16,689 nucleotides of DNA, taken from positions 1 to 16,689 of the forward strand of contig JACMJP010000253.1 of NCBI GenBank assembly GCA_014380545.1, in the 5' to 3' direction. Below, in pieces: positions 1 to 7,004 of the stretch. The translations under genes and the position numbers were made by a program. The stretch's first letter is position 1; every line of letters begins with the position of its first letter. The notes beneath the pieces are model-generated. The model had not been told where the DNA came from. It searched no databases and worked only from the letters and a program-made list of their open reading frames with translations. Source of the DNA: Chitinophagales bacterium (GTDB taxonomy: Bacteria; Bacteroidota; Bacteroidia; Chitinophagales; BACL12).

Positions 1-1
1 A

Positions 2-262
2 TCGCAGGCATATTCAAAAGACAACGGAAAATTCTATTCACCACCCTGGATGAAAATTTTTATAAGAGATGCAGAAGATCCTTTTACAATTTTGCCGGAT
101 AATAAAACAGGCTGCATGAATATTATTGATCTTGCAAATATTAATTCCTGCTGCTTTATTGCAACACAGGATCTTGGGAAAATAAATAAGGATACTTCCT
201 TTGAAGTATTAGGGAGATTTGATTTGAGTGATGTGAGAGGTTGCAATTTAATGATTGAATGA
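2..262 (+). CDS. LuxE-family acyl-protein synthetase, C-terminal end (partial)
   Basis: The reading frame is open from the left edge to a TGA at 260-262, so only the last 86 residues are present. The segment has the hallmarks of the C-terminal part of LuxE/acyl-protein synthetase (AMP-forming, ANL-type) proteins: a PPWMKIFIRD stretch, then a conserved IIDLANINS strand, a TQDLGK turn and a closing FEVLGRFDLSDVRGCNL motif. In that family the enzyme activates a fatty acid or other carboxylate with ATP and passes it to a protein thiol or a partner reductase; Bacteroidota use such proteins in lipid or polymer biosynthesis as well as in aldehyde formation. Substrate and partner cannot be told from this fragment, because the neighbouring upstream genes are outside the window. 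It converges on hslR with only 8 bp between the stop codons, and I see no terminator there. Confidence 0.72.
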   Translation, partial: SQAYSKDNGKFYSPPWMKIFIRDAEDPFTILPDNKTGCMNIIDLANINSCCFIATQDLGKINKDTSFEVLGRFDLSDVRGCNLMIE

Positions 263-270
263 AACGTTTT

Positions 271-648
271 TCAATCCTCCATCCATTCATCCAAATCCCG
301 CCGCTCTTTTTTTGTTGGTCTGCCTGTTCCCTTTTCACGAAATACGCTTGGCAACATTTTATCTACTCTTAATTTCATTAATTCTTCTTCCGGTGTAATG
401 TCTTCACAATATTGTTTCGCCAGTTCGGCGCCAACTCTTTTTTCGAGAATTCCCAGAACACGATATTTATATTTCACCAGGCCTTTTCTAACCGTTACAA
501 TTTTTCCGGGAGTAAGCTGAAAGGATGATTTCACACTTTCCTCCTCCACTTTCACTTTTCCGGAGCTAATAGCATCTGCAGCAAGTGTTCTAGTTTTAAA
601 CAGGCGTACTGCCCACAACCATTTATCTATCCTGCATTTGTCCGCCAT
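271..648 (-). CDS. hslR: Hsp15-like S4-domain RNA-binding protein
   Basis: The 125-residue product starts with an S4 RNA-binding fold (about residues 6-65). It opens with RIDKWLWAVRLFKTRTLA and then SGKVKVEEESVKSS, the typical order of the Hsp15/HslR family. The basic C-terminus (GRPTKKERRDLDEW) matches the family's tail. Hsp15 binds free 50S ribosomal subunits carrying nascent chains and helps ribosome recycling after stress; the role here is inferred from family membership. The ATG at 648 is preceded on the minus strand by an exact TAnnTTTG box (665-672) 16 nt upstream, which supports this start. The gene is divergent from the SCP2-type gene and converges on the LuxE-like gene. The length is normal for the family and nothing looks broken. 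Confidence 0.85.
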   Translation of the reverse strand: MADKCRIDKWLWAVRLFKTRTLAADAISSGKVKVEEESVKSSFQLTPGKIVTVRKGLVKYKYRVLGILEKRVGAELAKQYCEDITPEEELMKLRVDKMLPSVFREKGTGRPTKKERRDLDEWMED

Positions 649-664
649 ACGTTTATATCTTCAG

Positions 665-672
665 CAAAAATA
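665..672 (-). promoter_or_regulatory. Bacteroidota -7 promoter box for hslR
   Basis: On the minus strand this reads TATTTTTG, an exact match to the Bacteroidota sigma-ABfr -7 consensus TAnnTTTG. It lies 16 nt upstream of the hslR start codon. I could not identify a convincing -33 TTTG element at the expected distance. Confidence 0.5.
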
Positions 673-686
673 TCTCTCAATCCATG

Positions 687-694
687 TAATTTTG
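687..694 (+). promoter_or_regulatory. Bacteroidota -7 promoter box for the SCP2-type gene
   Basis: TAATTTTG is an exact match to TAnnTTTG and lies 18 nt before the ATG at 713. Because the box is downstream of the alternative ATG at 638, it argues that 713 is the true start. It sits back-to-back with the hslR box at 665-672. Confidence 0.5.
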
Positions 695-712
695 GGAAAA
701 TTTTTAAGGCAA

Positions 713-1060
713 ATGCAAAAACCGGAAACAGCAAAGGAAATTATATTATCACTTACAGAAAGGTTTCGCCCTGAAAAAGCAGAACCGGGTTATGAAACTA
801 CTTTTCATCTTGACATTTCAGGAGAACGGGGCGGACAATATACTGTGAATATTCAGGACAGAAAGATAGATGTACAGGAAGGATTAAACGGGACCGCAAA
901 ATGCATTGTGAGGGCCAAGGATGAAGTATATGAGGATGTGGAATGGGAGCGCACAAATCCGCAAATGGCATTTATGCTTGGTAAAATAAAAGTGAGTGAT
1001 ATTGGAGAAATGCTTGACTTTGCAAGTTTATTTCATCGTTGCCCACAATTTTATAAATAA
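713..1060 (+). CDS. SCP2-type sterol/lipid-carrier domain protein
   Basis: The 115-residue protein is a single SCP2-like domain. It has an N-terminal helix (KPETAKEIILSLTERF), a beta sheet around FHLDISGERGGQYTVNIQDRK, the stretch GTAKCIVRAKDEVYEDV, and the typical end QMAFMLGKIKVSDIGEMLDFASLF, where the family's usual pattern is a M-x-G-K-I/L-K-v-x-G-D helix. SCP2 domains form a hydrophobic tunnel that binds acyl-CoA, fatty acids or sterol-like lipids; in bacteria the ligand is usually unknown. An ATG at 638 is in frame, but it would overlap the hslR coding start and add 25 residues unlike the family. The ATG at 713 follows a TAnnTTTG box and fits the domain boundary, so I prefer it. Together with the LuxE-like fragment it might point to lipid metabolism, but that is weak inference. 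Confidence 0.75.
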   Translation: MQKPETAKEIILSLTERFRPEKAEPGYETTFHLDISGERGGQYTVNIQDRKIDVQEGLNGTAKCIVRAKDEVYEDVEWERTNPQMAFMLGKIKVSDIGEMLDFASLFHRCPQFYK

Positions 1061-1128
1061 TAATACTTAAAAATATTCTGCGTTATTGGTATAATTTTTT
1101 TATAATGGCGGCAGACAAAATCAATACA

Positions 1129-2784
1129 ATGAAAAAAATACTCTTAATTGTTTTTCTTTTATCAACCTACATAATCCGGGCGCAAATTTTGACTTCAAAT
1201 TTTAATGGTCTATCAGCTACAACAGGAAATTTAAGACCTGATGGTGAAACTTTTGGAATTAGTTTGCAAAATGAAATGATACACATTCGTGACCTTGATA
1301 CTTCTGTTGTTTATGATGTATTATATGAATTTAAAAATACTACCGCCAGCTATGGCAATTTTAATGTAATGCAGCCTGTTACTTTATACTTTAATGAATT
1401 TCGCCCCGGCTTGCGTTCACCTATGCTTGACAAGCTTGCAATTGTATTTAATGATATTTTTAAAATACAAGATGGAACAATAGATACAAGGGACCAGATA
1501 AAAGGAAATTTCGACCAGCGTTTATTTGTGCGTCGTTACGTAAGCACCCAAAATTTAAAGGCACTTGGTATTGTTGCAGATATTTTTAAAAATAATCAGA
1601 GGGCGACATATAAAAAAGTTTTAGTGGAATTTAAATGGCTGGATGAAGATCCGTATAACCTGGAAAAAAATACTGAAGTACTTGCCATGGAAATTAAATT
1701 TATCACTGACTTACAATTTAACCCGAACGAACAATTTAATGTTTTATCATTTTTAAAATTACCTGCTACTATTTGCGGAATTGAGCAAAAACAAATTTAT
1801 GCCCCTTACCAGATAGGCTACGATAAAAATTGGATAGGAACAATAAAAAATATTTACATACAGCATGATATATTTAATGCAACCCCTATTATTCCTTCAA
1901 CATTTACTTATACTAATAAATATGTAGGGGAACGAAACCAGGTTATAGTCGTAAAAAATATTACACCTGCTGATAAACAGCATATCGCATTTTATACTAT
2001 CCGGGATAATTATCAGCAATGTGGTAAAAATAAATTACTTGAGGAACGATCCATTATTCCAATCCCGGTAAAAAATGTTACTGCATCAAGCTGGATAAAA
2101 ACAGATAATAAATTTACAAACAGAAATTATGTTGTAACTAATGAGGTTGCTGTAAGTGATAATATCCAATTGTATCAAACAGGCAACCCCGCAAATTTGG
2201 ATTTGCTTAATAAAGATTTTCGTTCTAAACCCTACACATCTTATTTATTGAATGATTATTTTACAGGTGATTGTAATAATAATGCATCAGAAATTGATGT
2301 AAAAGAAAGCGGACATCCGATTTATGCGTTTGATATTTCAAATTACAACGAAGATGATTCGGCATTTGCCGGAAGGGAAAATTTGCAGATGCAAACATGC
2401 TGGTGCGAAGGCGCTGCCACTGCAGGCAAAGGCGAGTATATTGAATTTGAATTAACCCAGCCTGTAAAGGCAATTAAAATTTATAATGGCAACCAGGCGA
2501 ATAATAAAGTTTTTGATGAAGGAAGTAAAGTTGATATTATTCGTTTTTCTTCAATGGATGGTTTATTTAAGGATATCATATCTTCCATTATTGATCTTAA
2601 AATACAAAACTTATATAACATTAAATTACCTGCGGGAAAATATCGTATTTATGTTGATGATGTAGATGTAGGGAAAATTCCAACTACTTGTATTTCTTCC
2701 ATCACCTTTGACTTTGACCTGCAGGATGAATGGTACCAAAAAAGTATGCAGCTACTTGAGAGTGCTTATAAAAAACCGAAATAA
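1129..2784 (+). CDS. Secreted protein with C-terminal discoidin/NADase-type glycan-binding-like domain
   Basis: The 551-residue product begins with a signal peptide (MKKILLIVFLLSTYIIRAQ, cleavage probably near residue 19). An in-frame ATG at 1105 would put eight polar residues in front of it, so 1129 is the better start. Residues 20-300 are beta-rich with no enzyme motif that I recognise. Residues about 395-531 contain HPIYAFDISNYNEDDSAFAG, then CWCEGAATAGKGEYIEF and VKAIKIYNGNQANNKVF. This pattern (a W-x-E-G segment, then G-E-x-I-x-F, then I-x-N-G) fits the discoidin-like domain known as the NADase-type glycan-binding domain in secreted bacterial proteins. The likely location is the periplasm or cell surface; there is no lipobox and no T9SS sorting domain. 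A carbohydrate-binding role is inference. It appears to be a single gene converging on the aromatic amino acid operon. Confidence 0.6.
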   Translation: MKKILLIVFLLSTYIIRAQILTSNFNGLSATTGNLRPDGETFGISLQNEMIHIRDLDTSVVYDVLYEFKNTTASYGNFNVMQPVTLYFNEFRPGLRSPMLDKLAIVFNDIFKIQDGTIDTRDQIKGNFDQRLFVRRYVSTQNLKALGIVADIFKNNQRATYKKVLVEFKWLDEDPYNLEKNTEVLAMEIKFITDLQFNPNEQFNVLSFLKLPATICGIEQKQIYAPYQIGYDKNWIGTIKNIYIQHDIFNATPIIPSTFTYTNKYVGERNQVIVVKNITPADKQHIAFYTIRDNYQQCGKNKLLEERSIIPIPVKNVTASSWIKTDNKFTNRNYVVTNEVAVSDNIQLYQTGNPANLDLLNKDFRSKPYTSYLLNDYFTGDCNNNASEIDVKESGHPIYAFDISNYNEDDSAFAGRENLQMQTCWCEGAATAGKGEYIEFELTQPVKAIKIYNGNQANNKVFDEGSKVDIIRFSSMDGLFKDIISSIIDLKIQNLYNIKLPAGKYRIYVDDVDVGKIPTTCISSITFDFDLQDEWYQKSMQLLESAYKKPK

Positions 2785-2860
2785 TCTTAAATCAAATTAA
2801 ATAGTATTAAAAACCTGCAACTTTATTTCTTCATAGGGTTTAGGCTTTGAACGCATAAAA

Positions 2861-2884
2861 TAAAAAAATCCGGCTATGCCGGAT
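2861..2884 (-). terminator. Rho-independent terminator of the pheA / DAHP synthase operon
   Basis: A 7-bp perfect stem ATCCGGC/GCCGGAT with a 3-nt loop (2868-2884) is followed on the minus strand by a T-rich run (complement of 2861-2868). It lies 34 bp beyond the DAHP synthase stop. The plus-strand side has only a weak T-run, so any termination of the converging secreted-protein gene would be secondary. Confidence 0.8.
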
Positions 2885-2917
2885 ATTGTTTTAATGAGAT
2901 AAAATATGTTTTAATTT

Positions 2918-4045
2918 TTACTTCTTTGTTCCGTTTTCACTTATTGCCGGTTTCTTTTCATTTTGTTGCATCACTTCAGTTTGATGATGTATACTTTCTT
3001 TATGAATAGCATGAAATAATTCTGCAATAAATTTTTCGGTTAAGGCCTTCCTTGTTCCCATATCCATTCTTGTTTGCACAATTTCATTCCAGCGGCTTGG
3101 TTGAACAATTGCTAAATTATGTTCCCGTTTATATTCACCAATTTCCCTTACAATATCCATTCGCTCGCTCAACACTTCTAATAAATATTTATCCAGGCTG
3201 TCAATTCTTGAACGCAACGTATCCAGTTGATTTTCTGCTTCAGGATTTTGATCTATATTTTCTCTTACAACTAAAGAAGCTATCAATTCACCAAAAGCCG
3301 AAGGTGTTAATTGTTGTTGTGCATCGCTTAATGCTTTATCCGGATTAATATGTGACTCAAGGTGAATTCCATCAAAGCCGATATCAAGAGCAGTTTGTGC
3401 TACTTCTTTTAATAACTCACGGTTACCGCATATATGGCTTGGATCGCAAATAATAGCAAGTTGCGGATAACGACGTTTTAATTCTATTGGAATATTCCAC
3501 CTGGGAATATTTCTGTACTTTGATTGTTCGTGTGTGCTGAATCCACGGTGAAGAGCGGCAAGTTTTGTAATACCCGCACGATTTAGTCTTTCAAATGCAC
3601 CTATCCATAATTCAAGATCCGGATTAATAGGGTTCTTCACTAAAACAGGTATATCTACACCTTGTAATGCATCGCAAATTTCCTGCACTGCAAAAGGGTT
3701 AACGGTTGTCCTTGCGCCTATCCATAAAATATCAATTCCACTGCGCAATGCTTCGTAAACATGCTTCACATTTGCGACCTCGACTGCACATGGTACTTTA
3801 TTATCAAAGCTGGCATCTTTCAACCACTTTAATCCAACACTTCCTATTCCTTCAAAGGAATTCGGGCGGGTTCTGGGCTTCCAGATACCTGCTCTTAAAA
3901 TGTCAATATTGTATTTGCTGATTTGTTTGGCGGTTTCATGCATCTGCTCTTCGCTTTCAGCACTGCATGGTCCTGCCATAATTAAAGGGGTTTTAAAGTT
4001 AAATCCCCATTTACTAATTGGTGTTATGTTCAATTCTTTACTCAT
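2918..4045 (-). CDS. Bifunctional DAHP synthase (type I-beta) / chorismate mutase type II
   Basis: The 375-residue fusion carries out the first shikimate-pathway step (PEP + erythrose-4-phosphate to DAHP) and the chorismate-to-prephenate rearrangement. Residues about 10-262 are a KDO8P-synthase-like DAHP synthase: AGPCSAES at 24-31, KPRT at 56-59, VLVKNP near 134-139, and DPSH-C-GNR at 201-209. The expected metal ligands Cys27, His204 and Glu230 are present. Residues about 270-352 are an AroQ-type chorismate mutase: LRSRIDSLDKYLLEVLSERM, then IGEYKREHN with the conserved Lys307. The C-terminal tail (353-375) is low-complexity. This order, synthase first and mutase second, is common in Bacteroidota, where the mutase part can mediate feedback regulation. 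It lies 90 bp downstream of the prephenate dehydratase gene, whose substrate it makes. A one-mismatch -7 box (TTTCTTTG, complement of 4100-4107) could give it its own promoter. Confidence 0.93.
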   Translation of the reverse strand: MSKELNITPISKWGFNFKTPLIMAGPCSAESEEQMHETAKQISKYNIDILRAGIWKPRTRPNSFEGIGSVGLKWLKDASFDNKVPCAVEVANVKHVYEALRSGIDILWIGARTTVNPFAVQEICDALQGVDIPVLVKNPINPDLELWIGAFERLNRAGITKLAALHRGFSTHEQSKYRNIPRWNIPIELKRRYPQLAIICDPSHICGNRELLKEVAQTALDIGFDGIHLESHINPDKALSDAQQQLTPSAFGELIASLVVRENIDQNPEAENQLDTLRSRIDSLDKYLLEVLSERMDIVREIGEYKREHNLAIVQPSRWNEIVQTRMDMGTRKALTEKFIAELFHAIHKESIHHQTEVMQQNEKKPAISENGTKK

Positions 4046-4135
4046 CGTGGCGTTTGAGTGTTTTTGTTAAAAATAATCTAATTTTTATTAATTCTGCTGC
4101 AAAGAAATGGAATATTTACATTTATTTCAATATTC

Positions 4136-4957
4136 TCAATCGATGCTTCCCTTTTCGTAAACTCCTAAAACTTTGGTTGCGTTACTTTTACGTTGCAATA
4201 TAAAATTTACATCATCCGTATGTTTCTTATTGCTGCTCACTGTTTCAAGGTATATGAATTTCTTTTCCTGAATCTCGAGCTTCTCCGAATACAATACTTT
4301 TGTTTGATGTTCCTTAATAATTTTCTCAGCATGCTCTATATACTCAGGCTGTAAGACAATTGATGCTTTAGGAGTGGTAAAGGTTGTTTGCTTTGCAGTT
4401 GTAGCAAAGGGTGAAAGAATGAAGAATCTTGTATAATTATTTATATGGTCGTCAATATTTTGAGCAACATACTGCAAGCCGTAATGTTGTATTGCATCTT
4501 TATTACCAATAGCAGCAGCAAGTTCTAATTTTTCATCCATGATCTTTTTTATTCCACCCGCCGTACTCGAAGTTTCAATAAGTTTTATGAAAGGGTACTT
4601 TTGAAGAAAAACAGATGATTCTTTAATAGCCATTTTATGAGAATAAATTGTTTTTACATCTTCAACTGAAATATCATTTAATGCAGCAAGATGTAAATTG
4701 ATGTGGAAATATATTTCCCCTACTACAAATAAATTGCTTTCAATCACTCTTTTCAGGTTTCCATGTACTGCACCGGCTAATGTATTATCTATGGCAATGA
4801 TACCAAAGTATGAAATATGCTTTTTTACTGTTTCAATAATTTTATCAAATGTGTTGCATGAAATAAATTCGTTTTCCCTTCCGAAATATTTTTGAGCTGC
4901 AAGAAAATGATATGAATAAGGTTCACCCAGATAAGCTATGGAAATATTTTTCTGCAT
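4136..4957 (-). CDS. pheA: Prephenate dehydratase, divergent, with degenerate ACT-like tail
   Basis: The 273-residue protein matches the periplasmic-binding-like fold of prephenate dehydratase, which converts prephenate to phenylpyruvate, the phenylalanine precursor. Visible motifs are GEPYSYHFLAA (8-21; usual form G-x-x-G-S-x-S-x-x-A), IAIDNTLAGAVHGNL (54-68; usual form I-E-N-S-x-x-G-x-V), TSSTAGG (129-135) and NYTRF (174-178), which holds the catalytic Thr of the family (Thr176). The C-terminal portion (about 195-270) is the size of an ACT domain, but I do not see the GALxxxL and ESRP motifs that bind phenylalanine. Feedback control may therefore be altered or lie elsewhere; this is inference. 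It is the first gene of a two-gene minus-strand unit with the DAHP synthase/chorismate mutase. Its upstream region has a one-mismatch -7 box at 4994-5001. Confidence 0.82.
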   Translation of the reverse strand: MQKNISIAYLGEPYSYHFLAAQKYFGRENEFISCNTFDKIIETVKKHISYFGIIAIDNTLAGAVHGNLKRVIESNLFVVGEIYFHINLHLAALNDISVEDVKTIYSHKMAIKESSVFLQKYPFIKLIETSSTAGGIKKIMDEKLELAAAIGNKDAIQHYGLQYVAQNIDDHINNYTRFFILSPFATTAKQTTFTTPKASIVLQPEYIEHAEKIIKEHQTKVLYSEKLEIQEKKFIYLETVSSNKKHTDDVNFILQRKSNATKVLGVYEKGSID

Positions 4958-4993
4958 TTTTATTTTTATCCGTCACAATTAAAAAAGGAAACG

Positions 4994-5001
4994 CAAAGAT
5001 G
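4994..5001 (-). promoter_or_regulatory. Possible -7 box for pheA operon (one mismatch)
   Basis: The minus strand reads CATCTTTG, one mismatch from TAnnTTTG, 36 nt upstream of the pheA ATG. It is the best candidate in the divergent spacer of 168 bp (4958-5125). Confidence 0.3.
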
Positions 5002-5099
5002 CTTAATTAAAAATAAACCCGTAAATAGGTAAATTTAAAGGGGGGAAAAATAGAATAGTTATCAGCTTCAAACTTACGTTAATTTACCAAATACTTTCC

Positions 5100-5107
5100 T
5101 TACTTTG
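5100..5107 (+). promoter_or_regulatory. Possible -7 box for the Rieske oxygenase gene (one mismatch)
   Basis: TTACTTTG differs from TAnnTTTG at one position and lies 18 nt before the ATG at 5126, the same distance as the exact boxes elsewhere in this window. Confidence 0.35.
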
Positions 5108-5125
5108 CAGTTTTAAAAACAGCAT

Positions 5126-6205
5126 ATGATTGATAAAAATATTAGAACAGCAAGTACCCCTGAAGGGAAATTTTATTGTAGTGAAGAAAATTATCAGCTT
5201 GCTATTGAAAATGTATTTGCAAGAACCTGGCACTGGATAGGGGATAAAAGTACCTTTCCGGAAAATAATTATTTATATCCCGTATGGCTGCTGAATGGTT
5301 GTTTAAATGAACCCTTATTAATTAGTATTGATGCAAATAACAAAATGCAGTGTGTTTCTAATGTATGCACTCACCGTGGATTTGTTTTGGTAGAAACTCC
5401 TGTAAAAACTTCAGTAATAAGATGTCGTTACCATGGAAGGTGTTTTTCTGCTGAAGGGAAATTTATGAGCATGCCTGAATTTGATGAAGCAGAAAATTTT
5501 CCGACAAGAATGGATGATCTCACGCAATTAAATTTAGAAGAATGGGCAGGCGTATTTTTTACCGGCATTTTTCCTTTGGTGTCTTTTGAAGAAGTAATGA
5601 AACCGGTTAATGAAAGATTAAATTGGTTTCCTTACGGGGATTTAAAATACTCTGCCGAACACTCAAAAGATTATGATATTAACGCAAACTGGGCATTGTA
5701 TTGCGATAATTATTTGGAAGGTTTTCATATTCCATTTGTGCATAAAAGCTTAAATAAAGTTATTGACTACGGAAATTATGAAACACATTTATTTCCGTAT
5801 TGTAATTTACAGCTCGGCATTGCAAAAGAAAATGAAATGATCTTTGATTTGCCAGAAGGTTCGCCCGATTACGGAAAAAATGTTGCCGCATTTTACTGGT
5901 GGGTATTTCCGAATATGATGCTGAATTTTTATCCTTGGGGGTTATCCATAAATATAGTACAACCAAAAGGAGTTGATAAAACAACAGTATCTTTTAAAAC
6001 ATATATTTCAGATATTTCTAAATTCAATCAGGGAGCAGGAAGTGACCTGAACAGGGTGGAATTAGAAGATGAAGAAGTAGTGGAAAGTGTGCAGAGAGGT
6101 TTACGTTCAAGGTTATATTTCCGTGGAAGATATTCTCCTAAAATGGAAAAAGGAGTGCATCATTTTCATCAATTAATGCAGCAGTATATGTATCACAAAA
6201 ACTGA
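5126..6205 (+). CDS. Rieske non-heme iron oxygenase, alpha-subunit family
   Basis: The 359-residue protein has an N-terminal Rieske [2Fe-2S] domain with C81-x-H83 (CTHRG) and C100-x2-H103 (CRYHG), 16 residues apart, as in ring-hydroxylating and choline-monooxygenase-like alpha subunits. The catalytic domain carries the mononuclear iron site: DNYLEGFHIPFVH at 194-206 with His201 and His206. An acidic residue in ELEDEEVVESVQRGL (312-326) is the likely third ligand. The closing RGRYSPKMEKGVHHFH (333-348) is also characteristic of the family. Such enzymes use O2 and electrons from a reductase/ferredoxin to hydroxylate or demethylate small molecules. No beta subunit, ferredoxin or reductase is in the window, so the electron donor must be encoded elsewhere and the substrate cannot be named. 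It is transcribed divergently from pheA; a link to aromatic metabolism is possible but unproven. Confidence 0.88.
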   Translation: MIDKNIRTASTPEGKFYCSEENYQLAIENVFARTWHWIGDKSTFPENNYLYPVWLLNGCLNEPLLISIDANNKMQCVSNVCTHRGFVLVETPVKTSVIRCRYHGRCFSAEGKFMSMPEFDEAENFPTRMDDLTQLNLEEWAGVFFTGIFPLVSFEEVMKPVNERLNWFPYGDLKYSAEHSKDYDINANWALYCDNYLEGFHIPFVHKSLNKVIDYGNYETHLFPYCNLQLGIAKENEMIFDLPEGSPDYGKNVAAFYWWVFPNMMLNFYPWGLSINIVQPKGVDKTTVSFKTYISDISKFNQGAGSDLNRVELEDEEVVESVQRGLRSRLYFRGRYSPKMEKGVHHFHQLMQQYMYHKN

Positions 6206-6450
6206 GCTTATAATCTTTTTAAATAAGCTATTTTATTTGGAAATCTTCCGGTGTATGAAACCGGAACCCGTCATTTGTTGAACTAAAACACAAACTAATA
6301 CGTAAATTTAACAATGCAATGAAATAAGAAATAAATTTCCCGTATTGAGAAATCTAATAAAACAAACCCGCTTTTTATCTGGTTACTTTTTAATGCCCGC
6401 TGTGGTTTGTTTGCAGGAAAAATATTGACTTTGTTTTAAGCAGGCATTAA
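6206..6450. other. Intergenic region with inverted repeats
   Basis: No convincing gene is present. I see a 7-bp inverted repeat (TTCCGGT 6246-6252 / ACCGGAA 6260-6266) without a following T-tract, and a 9-bp inverted repeat (AAACAAACC 6360-6368 / GGTTTGTTT 6404-6412) with a 35-nt spacer. A one-mismatch -7 box TGACTTTG lies at 6426-6433, ahead of the small ORF that follows. The first hairpin may act as a weak transcript end for the Rieske gene. Confidence 0.4.
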
Positions 6451-6705
6451 ATGTGTTTATTTTACATAAAAAATATCTGTATGAAAAGTATGCAACTACA
6501 CCAACTTATTCCCGCCAAACTTAGGATATTGTCTTATTTTCCAACCTTTATTTTTAAAAAGCAAACTATAGTACAATCTTCTATAACACTGGAGGAGGAA
6601 TATAAATATGATCCTGAGCAATATTGTTTAGATAAGGGCATTATTCAACATCCTTCTTTTCTCAGAGCAGGTAAGCATAAAAATTTGCGCATAAAAGACA
6701 GGTAA
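6451..6705 (+). CDS. Small hypothetical ORF
   Basis: An 84-residue ORF (74 residues if the ATG at 6481 is used) of unknown function. It has no signal peptide or membrane segment that I would trust. The second half is polar and charged, with an LEEEYKYDPEQY patch and a basic end. Support for a real transcript comes from context: a one-mismatch -7 box (6426-6433) upstream and a good rho-independent terminator (6758-6785) 52 bp downstream, with no other plus-strand gene in between to need it. Against it are the uncommon composition and the lack of any family motif that I recognise. It could instead be part of a small non-coding RNA or a degraded gene. Confidence 0.33.
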   Translation: MCLFYIKNICMKSMQLHQLIPAKLRILSYFPTFIFKKQTIVQSSITLEEEYKYDPEQYCLDKGIIQHPSFLRAGKHKNLRIKDR

Positions 6706-6757
6706 TTATACAATTTTTATTACATCATAATATATAATAACCCGTCACAGTTATTCT

Positions 6758-6785
6758 AAACCCCTTCATTGTTGTAGGGGTTTTT
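6758..6785 (+). terminator. Rho-independent terminator after the small ORF
   Basis: A perfect 8-bp stem AAACCCCT (6758-6765) / AGGGGTTT (6776-6783) has a 10-nt loop and runs into a T-run at 6781-6785. The orientation fits a plus-strand transcript from the 6440-6705 region. Confidence 0.8.
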
Positions 6786-7004
6786 ATTTAACTTGGGTTG
6801 TTGTAGAAAAAGGAGGGAAATCAGCAGGGTTTTATGCAGTTCCGTATTATAATGTTTTTACTTCTGACATTCCATTGCAGATTTTTTCATTCTTGTACAA
6901 AATGTAATTAAGAACTCTTTTACTTTAATTAATATATTCTATAGAATAAAAAATAAAATCTAAGAAGCTGTTCCGGCTCTGCCGGGGATAAAAAGATGGT
7001 CAAT
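6786..7004. other. Intergenic region
   Basis: AT-rich, with no gene seen. It contains a 14-bp perfect palindrome (6935-6948, TATTCTATAGAATA). A CCGGC/GCCGG hairpin (6973-6985) lies just beyond the stop of the hydrolase gene on the minus strand. The hairpin lacks an immediately adjacent T-tract, although T-rich DNA follows about 20 nt further on, so it is at best a weak terminator. Confidence 0.4.

Noticed and set aside
638..712. Extended N-terminus of the SCP2-type protein
   Set aside because: It overlaps the hslR start and lies upstream of the -7 box; the extra residues do not fit the domain.
6246..6266. CCGG-containing inverted repeat after the Rieske gene as a terminator
   Set aside because: There is no T-tract on either strand within the usual distance; kept only as a note in the intergenic entry.
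6935..6948. 14-bp palindrome TATTCTATAGAATA as an operator
   Set aside because: It is a perfect palindrome, but it sits downstream of both neighbouring genes, in very AT-rich DNA where such palindromes arise by chance.
6973..6985. CCGGC-TCT-GCCGG hairpin as a REP-like partner of the 2868-2884 hairpin
   Set aside because: The cores are alike (CCGGC-TAT-GCCGG), but both are short, sit at gene ends and are best explained as terminator-type hairpins; two copies do not make a repeat family.
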